DNA of 64,000 nt from Roseiarcus sp036513315. GTDB taxonomy: Bacteria; Pseudomonadota; Alphaproteobacteria; Rhizobiales; Beijerinckiaceae. The stretch lies in the NCBI GenBank assembly GCA_036513315.1, contig DATBZF010000066.1:1-64000 (forward strand), written 5' to 3'. The notes under the pieces were generated by a model. That model saw only the letters and a program-made list of their open reading frames with translations, did not search any database and was not told the DNA's origin. Position 1 is the first letter of the stretch, and every line of letters begins with the position of its first letter. Positions 55,158 through 63,399 of the stretch are shown piece after piece. Position numbers and translations under genes: made by a program.

Positions 55158-56327
55158 ATGCCCGCGCAATTCAATCGCCGTTTCACAGACTGGCGCAATC
55201 GCCTGGCGATTGTCTTCGCCCTCGCCGCGCTCACCCCGGCCGCCGCTCTCGCGCAGGCGAGCGGCGAACCGGTGACGATTGGCGTCAGCGGGCCGTTGAC
55301 CGGGCAGAATGCGCAATATGGCGCGCAATGGAAAAAGGGATTCGATCTCGCCCTCGAGGAGGTCAATGCCAAAGGCGTCAAGGGCCGGCCGTTGCAATAT
55401 GTCTTCGAGGACAGCCAGGCCGACCCACGCCAATCGGTCGCCATCGCGCAGAAATTCGTCAGCGATCCGAAAATCATCGTCGAGGTCGGCGATTTCTCGA
55501 GCACGGCCTCGATGGCCGCTTCTTCGATCTATCAGCGCGCCGGTCTCGTCCAGTTCGGCTTCACCAATTCGCATCCCAATTTCACCAAGGGCGGCGACTT
55601 CATGTGGAGCAATTCGGTGAGCCAGGCCGATGAGCAGCCGCGGCTGGCGAAATATGCGGCCGACCTCGGCTTCAAACATGTCGCCGTCCTCTATCTCAAT
55701 ACCGATTGGGGCCGCAGCAGCCAGGCCATATTCACGCAATCGGCAAAGAGCCTCGGCGTCGACGTCGTCGCCTCGGAGGGCTACCAACCCGACGAAAAAG
55801 ACTTCCGGTCGACGCTGGTGCGCGTTCGCGACGCCCAGCCCGACGCGATCGTCCTGATCTCCTATTACGCCGATGGCGCCCTGATCACGCGGCAGACGCG
55901 CTCGGTCGGGCTGACCCAGCCGATCGTCGCCAGCGGCTCGGTCTATTCTCCCAAATTCATCGAGCTCGCCGGCGAAGCGGGCAATGGCGTCTTCACTGAA
56001 TCGAATTTTTTTCCCGGCGACGCGCGCCCGGAAGTGCAGGCGTTCGTGACCAAGTTTAAAGCCAAATACAATGAAGAGCCGGACGATTTCAACGCCGTCG
56101 CTTATGACACGATCATTCTTCTGGCCGCCGTCATCGACAAATATGGCCTCGATCGCACCGCGATCCGCGATGGCCTCGCCGAGATCAAGGACGTGCCCAG
56201 CGTGATATACGGCGAGGCGAGCTTCGATCCGCAGACGCGGCGCGTCGCCGGCGCGCGCGCCGTCTATCTCGTCGTCAAGAACGGCCAGTTCGTTCTGTGG
56301 GACGGCAAGAAGCCGAGCGCGAGCTGA
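55158..56327 (+). CDS. HAAT-family substrate-binding protein
   Basis: A 389-residue LivJ/K-like periplasmic binding protein. The signal peptide ends in PAAALAQAS; the mature protein begins VTIGVSGPLTGQNAQYGAQW and has VFEDSQADPRQSVAIAQKF. The ATG at 55158 follows agaggaaaagacc; earlier in-frame codons do not look like a signal peptide. It is the first gene of the transporter operon and is divergent from the LLM monooxygenase. Relatives bind amides, urea, amino acids or aromatic acids; the ligand is not assigned. Confidence 0.92.
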   Translation: MPAQFNRRFTDWRNRLAIVFALAALTPAAALAQASGEPVTIGVSGPLTGQNAQYGAQWKKGFDLALEEVNAKGVKGRPLQYVFEDSQADPRQSVAIAQKFVSDPKIIVEVGDFSSTASMAASSIYQRAGLVQFGFTNSHPNFTKGGDFMWSNSVSQADEQPRLAKYAADLGFKHVAVLYLNTDWGRSSQAIFTQSAKSLGVDVVASEGYQPDEKDFRSTLVRVRDAQPDAIVLISYYADGALITRQTRSVGLTQPIVASGSVYSPKFIELAGEAGNGVFTESNFFPGDARPEVQAFVTKFKAKYNEEPDDFNAVAYDTIILLAAVIDKYGLDRTAIRDGLAEIKDVPSVIYGEASFDPQTRRVAGARAVYLVVKNGQFVLWDGKKPSAS

Positions 56328-56416
56328 ACAAAAAGGCTATTCTGGCGAGGCGACGACCGGAGGCGGCCTTGCCCGCGTCCGGTTGCCTTCGCTTTCGACA
56401 TTGAGGACACGACGGC

Positions 56417-58240
56417 TTGAGTTCCTTTATCGACTATACCGTCAACGGCCTCGTCATCGGCAATATCTACGCTCTGCTCGCTGTCGGACTTGCGCTGATT
56501 TTCGGCGTCTCCAATCTCATCAATTTCGCCCATGGCTCGGTCTATACGATCGGCGCCTATATCGGCTGGGCGGCGATCACGTTTCTGCACACGCCGCTGC
56601 CGGTGACGATGGCAATCGTGTTCGTCGCCTGCGCGTTCGTCGGGATGGCGATCGAGCGCATCGGCCTGCGCCCTCTGCAAGGCTCGGCGCGCATCGCGCC
56701 ATTGCTTGCGACGATCGGCATCAGCTTCGTGCTCGACCAGATCGTGCAGCTCGTCTTTTCGCCAGATCCGCGGGCCTTGCCCAACGATCTTCCAGACTGG
56801 CGCATCGCGATTGGCGGCGGCTCGATCGGCGCGCTTGACCTGCTGATCGCCGGCGTCGGCATCGGTGCGGCGGCGCTGTTGTTCGCCTTCCTGCGCTTCA
56901 CCAAACTCGGCTATGCCGTGCGCGCGACGGCGCAGGACCGCGAAGCGGCGCTGCAGATGGGCGTCAACGTCAACGCCGTCAACAGCACGGTCTTCGCAAT
57001 CGCCTCGGCGCTCGGCGGCATCAGCGGCCTGCTGGTCGGCATGTATTACAACCACATCGACCCGGCGATGAGTTTCCAGGCGACGCTGAAGGGCATTGTC
57101 GCGCAAGTCATCGGCGGCGTCGGCAACGTGCCGGGCGCGATTGTCGGCAGCCTCCTGCTGGGCCTGATCGAGAGCTATGGCATCGCCTTTCTCGGCACCA
57201 CCTACCGCAATCTCTTCGCCTTCGTGCTGCTGATCCTGTTCCTTCTCTGGCTGCCCAACGGCCTGTTCGGCGGCCGCCGGGTCCTGCAAAGCGAGCCGCT
57301 GACGGGCGCCTTCATTGCGCCGAGCAAGCCGTTGCGCCTGCCGCGCTGGGCGCTGTGGGTTCTAACCGGCGCGGCGTTCGCATTGCCGCTCGTCATCAGC
57401 GCGCCCTATCTCCTGCAGACTTTGACGAATGCCTGGCTCGCAGCGATGCTCGCGCTCAGCCTCACTTTGATGGCGGGCACGGCGGGACAGATCTCGTTCG
57501 GCCATGCCGGGCTCCTCGCCATCGGCGCCTATGCCTCCGCGCTGTTGACGGTCGATCTCGACGCGCCGACCTATCTGACGATCCCGGCCGCCGGGCTGAT
57601 CACCAGCGCGCTCGGCACGCTGCTGATTTTCCCGGCCTTCCGATTGCGCGGCCATACGATAGCCATCGCCACGCTGGCGATCGGCGAAGTGGTCAGCCTC
57701 GTCATCCTCAACTGGGAAAGCCTGACGCGCGGCGCGATGGGCGTGACCGGCATTCCGCCGCTGTCGATCTTCGGCCATGAAATCACCGCGGCGCGCGAAG
57801 TCTACTGGCTGTGCCTCGCCATTGTCGTGGCGCTGGCGCTGGTGCAGACGCGGTTGCTGAGCTCGCATTTCGGCCGCACCTTGCGCGCCATTCGCGATGA
57901 CGACGTCGCCGCGCGCTCTTACGGAATCCGCCTCGACCGCTACAAGGCTCTCGCCTTCGCCTTCGGCGGCTTTGGAGCCGGCGTCAGCGGCGCCATCACC
58001 GCCCATCTCTATTCCTATATCAACCACCAGACGTTCGATTCCCAGGTCTCGCTGCTGGCGCTGACGATGGTCATTCTCGGAGGCATGGGCAATGTCGTCG
58101 GCGCCATTCTGGGCGCGATCGTGCTCGCCGGATTGCCCGAGCTCTTCCGCCTTACCGCGGAATACCGCATCCTCATCTATGGAATCGTGTTGCTGCTGCT
58201 CATTCGCTTTCGCCCGCAAGGGCTGATGGGGACACTATGA
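56417..58240 (+). CDS. fused LivH-LivM permease
   Basis: A 607-residue double permease. Residues about 1-290 are LivH-like (VIGNIYALLAVGLALIFGVS, INFAHGSVYTIGAYIGW, ATAQDREAALQMGV). Residues about 310-605 are LivM-like (LALSLTLMAGTAGQISFGHAGL, LRAIRDDDVAARSYGI). The fusion joins the two channel subunits in one chain. A TTG start with gagg upstream is used; no ATG lies near the family start. It ends with a four-base overlap into the LivG gene. Confidence 0.93.
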   Translation: MSSFIDYTVNGLVIGNIYALLAVGLALIFGVSNLINFAHGSVYTIGAYIGWAAITFLHTPLPVTMAIVFVACAFVGMAIERIGLRPLQGSARIAPLLATIGISFVLDQIVQLVFSPDPRALPNDLPDWRIAIGGGSIGALDLLIAGVGIGAAALLFAFLRFTKLGYAVRATAQDREAALQMGVNVNAVNSTVFAIASALGGISGLLVGMYYNHIDPAMSFQATLKGIVAQVIGGVGNVPGAIVGSLLLGLIESYGIAFLGTTYRNLFAFVLLILFLLWLPNGLFGGRRVLQSEPLTGAFIAPSKPLRLPRWALWVLTGAAFALPLVISAPYLLQTLTNAWLAAMLALSLTLMAGTAGQISFGHAGLLAIGAYASALLTVDLDAPTYLTIPAAGLITSALGTLLIFPAFRLRGHTIAIATLAIGEVVSLVILNWESLTRGAMGVTGIPPLSIFGHEITAAREVYWLCLAIVVALALVQTRLLSSHFGRTLRAIRDDDVAARSYGIRLDRYKALAFAFGGFGAGVSGAITAHLYSYINHQTFDSQVSLLALTMVILGGMGNVVGAILGAIVLAGLPELFRLTAEYRILIYGIVLLLLIRFRPQGLMGTL

Positions 58241-59088
58241 GCAACCCGGCGGCGACGCTTGCAATTAAAGGCCTGACGCGCCGGTTCGGCGGCGTGATCG
58301 CCGTCAATGATTTCGATCTTAACGTCGGCGCGGGCGAACTCGTCAGCCTCATCGGGCCGAATGGCGCGGGCAAGACGACATCGTTCAATCTGATCAGCGG
58401 GCTCGATCGGCCCGACGCCGGCGCGATCGTGTTTGACGGGCGCCCGATCGGCGGGCTCGCTCCCGAGGCGATCGCAGCGCTTGGCCTCGCCCGCACGTTC
58501 CAGCACGGCCGCGTCTTCGCCAATCTCAGCGTCGAGGACAATGTGCTGGTCGGCGCGCATACCCGCCTCACCGCCGTGCGGCCGCGATTGTCCCTGATTG
58601 GTCCACTCGCCGAACTTGCCCTTGCTCTGGTGCGACCGCGTTCGGTGAGGCTCGAAGAACAGGCCTTGCGCGCCGAAGCGCGCGAAATCATCGCGCTGTT
58701 CGGCGACCGCCTGACGCCACGCCTCGACCATCCCGCCTATAGCCTGTCCTACGCCAACCGCCGCCGCGTCGAGATCGCGCGCGCTCTCGCGCTAAAGCCG
58801 CGTCTCTTGCTGCTCGACGAGCCGACCGCCGGCATGAACCCGACCGAGACCGCTGAAATGCAGGCGCTGATCGCCACGCTGAAGGCAAGCGGCCTGACTA
58901 TCCTGCTGATCGAACATAAGCTCGACATGGTGATGGCTTTGTCCGATCGCGTCTGCGTGTTGGACAATGGCGTCAAGATCGCCGAAGGCGCGCCACAGGA
59001 CGTGCGCCGCGATCCCGCTGTTATCGAGGCCTATCTCGGCCATTCCGGCATTGGCGGCGCAGCGCCGCACCCGGAGCCTGTCGCATGA
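58237..59088 (+). CDS. branched-chain-type ABC ATPase, LivG type
   Basis: A 283-residue LivG ATPase: Walker A GPNGAGKTT, LARTFQHGRVFANLSVEDNV, signature-region LSYANRRRVEIARALA and Walker B LLLLDEPTAGMNPTE, with the LivG C-terminal VIEAYLG. The canonical signature glycines are replaced in LSYANRR, as is usual for LivG. It overlaps both neighbours by four bases. Confidence 0.94.
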   Translation: MSNPAATLAIKGLTRRFGGVIAVNDFDLNVGAGELVSLIGPNGAGKTTSFNLISGLDRPDAGAIVFDGRPIGGLAPEAIAALGLARTFQHGRVFANLSVEDNVLVGAHTRLTAVRPRLSLIGPLAELALALVRPRSVRLEEQALRAEAREIIALFGDRLTPRLDHPAYSLSYANRRRVEIARALALKPRLLLLDEPTAGMNPTETAEMQALIATLKASGLTILLIEHKLDMVMALSDRVCVLDNGVKIAEGAPQDVRRDPAVIEAYLGHSGIGGAAPHPEPVA

Positions 59089-59813
59089 GCGAGCCTTTGC
59101 TGCGCCTTGATCGCATCAACACGTTTTACGGCGCCGTCCAGGCGCATTTCGATCTGTCGCTCGAAGTCGGCCGCGGACGGATCGTTTGCCTGCTCGGCGG
59201 CAACGCCAGCGGCAAATCGACGACGATGAAAGTCATCCTCGGTCTGGTCGCGCCACGCTCCGGCGCTGTCACGCTGGATGGCGGCCCGATCAACGGATTG
59301 CCGACGCATCAGATCATTCGCGCCGGCGTCGGTTCGGTTCCCGAGGCGCGTCGTATTTTCCCTTTGATGACGGTGCGCGAGAATCTGACGATGGGCGCCT
59401 ATGTCAGGAACGACCGCCGCGCCATCGCCGAAGATCTGGCGCGAATGTTGGAACTGTTTCCGCGCGTCGCCGAACGGCTCGATCAGCGCGCCGGCACGCT
59501 GTCGGGCGGCGAGCAGCAGATGGTCGCGATGGCGCGCGCTTTGATGGGTCGTCCGCGCCTGCTCTGCATGGATGAGCCGACCATGGGCCTGTCACCGCTA
59601 TTCGTCGATCGCGTCCTCGAACTCGTCGCCGCGATCAACCGCCAGGGCGTCACCATCTTCATGGTCGAGCAGAACGCCAATCTCGCCCTGCAGATCGCCC
59701 ATGAAGGCTATGTGCTGCAGAGCGGCCGGATCGTCCTGCAGGGACCCGCTGCGGTTTTGCGCGACGATCCGCGCATCCGCGAGGCCTATCTCGGTGGCCC
59801 GGTCGCGGCTTGA
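59085..59813 (+). CDS. branched-chain-type ABC ATPase, LivF type
   Basis: A 242-residue LivF ATPase. Walker A reads GGNASGKST, with Ala in place of the usual Gly at the fourth position. The GSVPEARRIFPLMTVRENL segment, signature LSGGEQQMVAMARALM and Walker B LLCMDEPTMGLSP are normal, and it ends REAYLGGPVAA. It is the last gene of the transporter operon. Confidence 0.93.
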   Translation: MSEPLLRLDRINTFYGAVQAHFDLSLEVGRGRIVCLLGGNASGKSTTMKVILGLVAPRSGAVTLDGGPINGLPTHQIIRAGVGSVPEARRIFPLMTVRENLTMGAYVRNDRRAIAEDLARMLELFPRVAERLDQRAGTLSGGEQQMVAMARALMGRPRLLCMDEPTMGLSPLFVDRVLELVAAINRQGVTIFMVEQNANLALQIAHEGYVLQSGRIVLQGPAAVLRDDPRIREAYLGGPVAA

Positions 59814-59843
59814 GCGTGCCGCTTTCTGTTGAAGCCGTTGCAA

Positions 59844-60015
59844 CGTCATGGCGAGCGGCGGCGAAGCAATTCAGACGAAGGCTGCATGAACTTAGACTAA
59901 GCCCCGTCAAGACCGGTACGGATTGCTTCGCATATGCCTTGAGAATCAGCCCAGACGAATGCTCTCAAAAGCCCAGTCTGGATTGCTTCGTCGCTGCGCT
60001 CCCTCGCAATGACGG
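59844..60015. repeat. REP-like inverted repeat between convergent operons
   Basis: A copy reading CGTCATGGCGAG...GAAGCAATTCAG (59844-59874) faces an inverted copy CTGGATTGCTTC...CTCGCAATGACGG (59978-60015). A third partial GGATTGCTTCG lies near 59920. This GCAATGACG/GATTGCTTCG type is a common dispersed repeat in alphaproteobacteria. Its place between two converging operons fits a hairpin that stops transcription from both sides. Confidence 0.6.
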
Positions 60016-60019
60016 ATGC

Positions 60020-60868
60020 TTAGGCCATCCACGCCGCAAATTCGAGCAAAGTGTTGGCCGCTTCGGAAGGGGCGACGATAAGCGAGCCGGACGGCGCCCG
60101 CGTAGCGGCGATCCCCGCCGCGGCGAGAACGGACGCGACTTTGTCCAGCGAACGCACGCGCAAAGTTGCGCCTGCGAACCAGCCTGCTTCTGATAAGTCC
60201 GCGGGGACCGCGATCGTCGGGAAGCGCTTCTCGAACGTTTGCGGCGCGAGAAAACTGATCTTGTCGCCACCAAGCGTCACGACCAGGCCATCGCGATCAG
60301 CGCGGACGGCCGTCTCCCCGTAGAGCCCGATATAAGTCGCTTGCAGATCAGCCGGCGAAGGATGGACGGCGATGATTTCGCTCACCCGCTCCGCGCCATT
60401 GGCATGCCCCTCCCATTCCGGCCGCCACACGAGATCGCGCGTCAGATGCTGGCAGGCGAAAAAGCCGATCGCTTGCGGGGCGATCGGCGGCAACCCTACA
60501 TTGATGAAGCGCGCCTCGCGCGTTCCTTCCGGTAAATGCACGGGACGGGCGAGATCGCGCGGCGGATCGACGTGATAGCCAAGCGCGGTAAGTTCAGCAT
60601 GGACGATATGGCTATCGGTCGGCGCCAAAGCCAGCGCCACCGGACCCTCAGGCCTTTCCGGAAACGGCGCATCGGCGCCGGGCGGCAGATAGATCAATTC
60701 GAAATAATTGCCGCTGGGCAGCGGCGCGGTATGGTTGGCGCTGCCGCGCCCGGCGTGAAAACCGCGCGGCGTCAGCGTGAAGCCAAGCCTTTCGAACAGC
60801 TTCTGGCCGGCGTCGAGATCGGCGACTCGAATGACGAGATGATCGATGGCCTTCACGGAAAGCGGCAT
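60020..60868 (-). CDS. VOC (glyoxalase-fold) protein
   Basis: A 282-residue protein with a clear N-terminal vicinal-oxygen-chelate module (KAIDHLVIRVADLDAGQKLF, HAGRGSANHTAPLPSGNYFELIYLP). A second, more diverged glyoxalase-like half follows. Its length and pattern fit Glyoxalase_3-like proteins. VOC proteins bind a metal and act as dioxygenases, lyases or isomerases. The ATG at 60868 follows aaggacgacc. It is the last gene of the five-gene leftward operon, 26 bp after the AhpD-like gene; action on a product of the monooxygenases is plausible. Confidence 0.82.
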   Translation of the reverse strand: MPLSVKAIDHLVIRVADLDAGQKLFERLGFTLTPRGFHAGRGSANHTAPLPSGNYFELIYLPPGADAPFPERPEGPVALALAPTDSHIVHAELTALGYHVDPPRDLARPVHLPEGTREARFINVGLPPIAPQAIGFFACQHLTRDLVWRPEWEGHANGAERVSEIIAVHPSPADLQATYIGLYGETAVRADRDGLVVTLGGDKISFLAPQTFEKRFPTIAVPADLSEAGWFAGATLRVRSLDKVASVLAAAGIAATRAPSGSLIVAPSEAANTLLEFAAWMA

Positions 60869-60894
60869 GGTCGTCCTTGCCTTTTCTGAGCGCG

Positions 60895-61503
60895 TCAGCT
60901 TTTCGCCGCCGGGGTCGGTTCGCCGAGCGACAGCATGAGCCGGTTCGCCCAATTGAAGAAAGCGGCGCCATGAATGGCGTCCGATATAGCGAGATCATCG
61001 AGGCCGACTTTGCGCAGGCTTCCGACTTCCGCCGCGCCGAAACAGGATGGCGTCGCGGTCAGCGCGACGGAGGCCGCGATAATGGCGTTCCAGCGCGCGT
61101 CGATATCGACCGAGACGCCTTCGTCGAGCAGGCGCTGCACGTCTTCCCGCCGTTTGGAATGGGTCGTAGCGAAGCGCGCATGGACCGAGGCGCAAAAGAT
61201 GCAGCCATTGTCGCGCGACGTCGCCGCGGCTGAGAGTTCGCGCTCCGCCCGCGGCAGCCCGGCGGCGGGATTGTAGAAAATGTCCTTGTCGGTCTTGGTG
61301 CGCGCCTCAAGGATTTCCGGGTCGCGCGCCAGCAGCATGAAATAGGGCGATTTGGCGCGCGAGGCGTCGACAAGGCCCGCCCAATGGCGTTCGGTCAACT
61401 CGTCCAGGCCGAGCGGTTCGAGCCAAGGCGTCCAGCCGATCTCGTCCTGGGTGAAGACGACCGGTCGGTTTTCATTCGACGCGGCGATAATCGTCTCGCT
61501 CAT
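60895..61503 (-). CDS. alkylhydroperoxidase-domain protein, Avi_7169 type
   Basis: A 202-residue AhpD/carboxymuconolactone-decarboxylase-fold protein. The redox motif CIFCASVHARFA (CxxC plus His) is intact, so peroxide or disulfide chemistry is possible. The N-terminal IGWTPWLEPLGLDELTERHW and overall length match the Avi_7169 family. That family travels with the CMD (Avi_7170) and LLM (KPN_01858) proteins encoded next to it here. It lies 15 bp after the CMD gene. Confidence 0.85.
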   Translation of the reverse strand: MSETIIAASNENRPVVFTQDEIGWTPWLEPLGLDELTERHWAGLVDASRAKSPYFMLLARDPEILEARTKTDKDIFYNPAAGLPRAERELSAAATSRDNGCIFCASVHARFATTHSKRREDVQRLLDEGVSVDIDARWNAIIAASVALTATPSCFGAAEVGSLRKVGLDDLAISDAIHGAAFFNWANRLMLSLGEPTPAAKS

Positions 61504-61518
61504 TTCGATCGCTCCTGC

Positions 61519-62133
61519 TCAAACATTGCCGCTAGGCGTCGCCGCCAAGGCGCGCAACCCGACGACCACCCTGATCTGGAACGACAGGAAGGCGACCAGT
61601 TGCGAAAGGGTCACGATGCCGCTCGTCGACCAGCCGGCGTCCAGCAAAGCCTGTAAGGCCGCCGGGCTCGCATCGCGGGGACGAAAGACCAGCAAATGGG
61701 CATGTTCGAGCGCGGCGGACAGTCGCTCGCCAAGAACCTCATGATCCGCCTCCGAGACGCGGTGCACAGGACCGGCGCGGTCTTCGCGGCTCAGCGGTCC
61801 CTCGGGATAATGGCCATAAGGACCTTTCGCAGCGCCTCGGGCGATCTCGCGATCTACGGCATCGAAGAGGCCCAGACGCCCATTCAGCTTGGCGAGACCG
61901 GCCCGATAGAATCCAAGAGTCGCGACGTCGCGATGCAGGCCGGCGACGAAGACGGCGAGCGCGTAGCGCTCTTCCCTGGTCATTTCGCCAGGAAATTTCG
62001 GCGCGAACAACGCCAGATAGCTTTTCTGCGCGTTCTCTCGCGCCTCCGGGCGGTGCGCGCGGATCGCATCGAGGTATGAACCCTTTTCGACGCCGACCAG
62101 AAGATCGATGACGTCTCCTTCAGAATCGCTCAT
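61519..62133 (-). CDS. CMD-domain protein, Avi_7170 type
   Basis: A 204-residue carboxymuconolactone-decarboxylase-like protein. It lacks the CxxC of its neighbour: the AhpD-fold region reads FPGEMTREERYALAVFVAGLH. The C-terminal half holds SPAALQALLDAGWSTSGIVTLSQLVAFLSFQIRV. This is the pattern of the Avi_7170 family, always seen with Avi_7169-type partners. The two may form a complex of one redox-active and one inactive subunit (inference). It starts 30 bp after the LLM gene stop. Confidence 0.85.
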   Translation of the reverse strand: MSDSEGDVIDLLVGVEKGSYLDAIRAHRPEARENAQKSYLALFAPKFPGEMTREERYALAVFVAGLHRDVATLGFYRAGLAKLNGRLGLFDAVDREIARGAAKGPYGHYPEGPLSREDRAGPVHRVSEADHEVLGERLSAALEHAHLLVFRPRDASPAALQALLDAGWSTSGIVTLSQLVAFLSFQIRVVVGLRALAATPSGNV

Positions 62134-62163
62134 GGTCCGCTCTCTTAAACGAATGTCTCGCGA

Positions 62164-63213
62164 TCAGCGCGCGACCGACAGGCGGTCGGGTCTTTTTGCC
62201 ATATCCGAGCGCGCCCAGCCTAACGCCGGCGCCACTTTTTCGGCGATCAATTCGAGCGAGCGCAAGATATAGGGATGCGGCGGATCGACCGAATGAACCT
62301 GGAACACCAAATCGGTCACCCTTTCGAGCGTGCTGTCGGCCTTGAGCGAGGCGATCACATCGTCAGGCGTGCCGATATGCACGTCGAATGTCGCGATCAG
62401 ATCGGCAAGAGACTGTCCGGCGAGACTATGTCCCGTCGCGATGAAATGATCGACGACGCGGCGCAGACCAACGTCGGCAAAACGCATCGCCTCGTCGCGA
62501 TCGTCGGCGACGAACAGCGTGCGGGAGCCGAGAATGCGCGGCTCGCAGCCCGCCGGCAGCGCGGCGAGATAGGCATCGATGATCGGGTGCTGCAGATCGG
62601 CGAGAGAGGCTTGCGGCGCTTCCTTCGTCCTTGGCTGCGTGCGCGAAAGCATCAACCCATCGCCCGCCTTGCCGGCGCGGATCGCGCCGCTGGGCGAAAA
62701 GGTCGCCTGCCAGATCCGGGCGAGCAATTGCGGCGCGGCGGGATAGAGGGTGTCCTCGCCGCCAAGCGGCCTTCCCGCCAAGGCGTCGCGTACGACGCCG
62801 ATATGCCGGTCGAAAATTGCCGCCCTTTTGGCGCTGTCCTGACCGAAGGCGGCGAAAGCCGATGGCGTGCCGCCTGAACCGAGCCCCAGTTCAAGGCGAC
62901 CGCCGGAGATCAAATCGAATACGGCGGCGTCCTCGGCGACCCGGACGGGATTTTCGAGCGGCAGCGTCACAATGCCGGTGCCGAGGCGAATCCGCGACGT
63001 TAGCGCCGCCGCCTGCGCCAGAAACACGAAAGGCGCGGGAAGGCCGCCTTCCGCCTCATGAAAATGGTGCTGCGCGACCCAGGCGCTATCGAAACCCTGT
63101 CGTTCGGCGTGAACGATCTGCTCGGTGGCGAGCCGATAGCGCTCGCCGGCGCTGGCCTCGTCGAGAAGGCGCGTGAAGAAGCCCAGCCGTTTCGATTTTG
63201 TCTTTGCGGTCAT
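62164..63213 (-). CDS. FMN-dependent LLM monooxygenase, KPN_01858 type
   Basis: A 349-residue luciferase-like protein. It has RLGFFTRLLDEASAGERYRL, GFDSAWVAQHHFHEAEGGLPAP, the IRLGTGIVTLPLENPVRVAEDAAV flavin-side segment and DLISGGRLELGLGSGG. It belongs to the group defined by KPN_01858/Atu6061, whose genes cluster with Avi_7169/Avi_7170-type proteins. It would need reduced FMN from an unlinked reductase. This is the second LLM enzyme of the locus. The substrate is unknown. Confidence 0.87.
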   Translation of the reverse strand: MTAKTKSKRLGFFTRLLDEASAGERYRLATEQIVHAERQGFDSAWVAQHHFHEAEGGLPAPFVFLAQAAALTSRIRLGTGIVTLPLENPVRVAEDAAVFDLISGGRLELGLGSGGTPSAFAAFGQDSAKRAAIFDRHIGVVRDALAGRPLGGEDTLYPAAPQLLARIWQATFSPSGAIRAGKAGDGLMLSRTQPRTKEAPQASLADLQHPIIDAYLAALPAGCEPRILGSRTLFVADDRDEAMRFADVGLRRVVDHFIATGHSLAGQSLADLIATFDVHIGTPDDVIASLKADSTLERVTDLVFQVHSVDPPHPYILRSLELIAEKVAPALGWARSDMAKRPDRLSVAR

Positions 63214-63399
63214 GGAGCTTCCCGAATTTCCGTGATCAACAAATGCTGTATGGATTTGCGACCGCGCTCGTTGCGATCGTCATAGCTTTTATCAAGCGAT
63301 ATATAGCCGCGTCGCGGAAAATGAAGCGCATTGTCGCATGGTCTGCCTCGCTGTGGCGAGCATGCATCGGCGAAGGCGGCGCCTGGCCGCCTCCACGCC

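Noticed and set aside
56264..58219. Two long minus-strand frames opposite the LivH-LivM fusion
   Set aside because: Composition is dominated by Arg, Asp, Glu and Gln typical of antisense frames; the plus strand encodes a clear permease.
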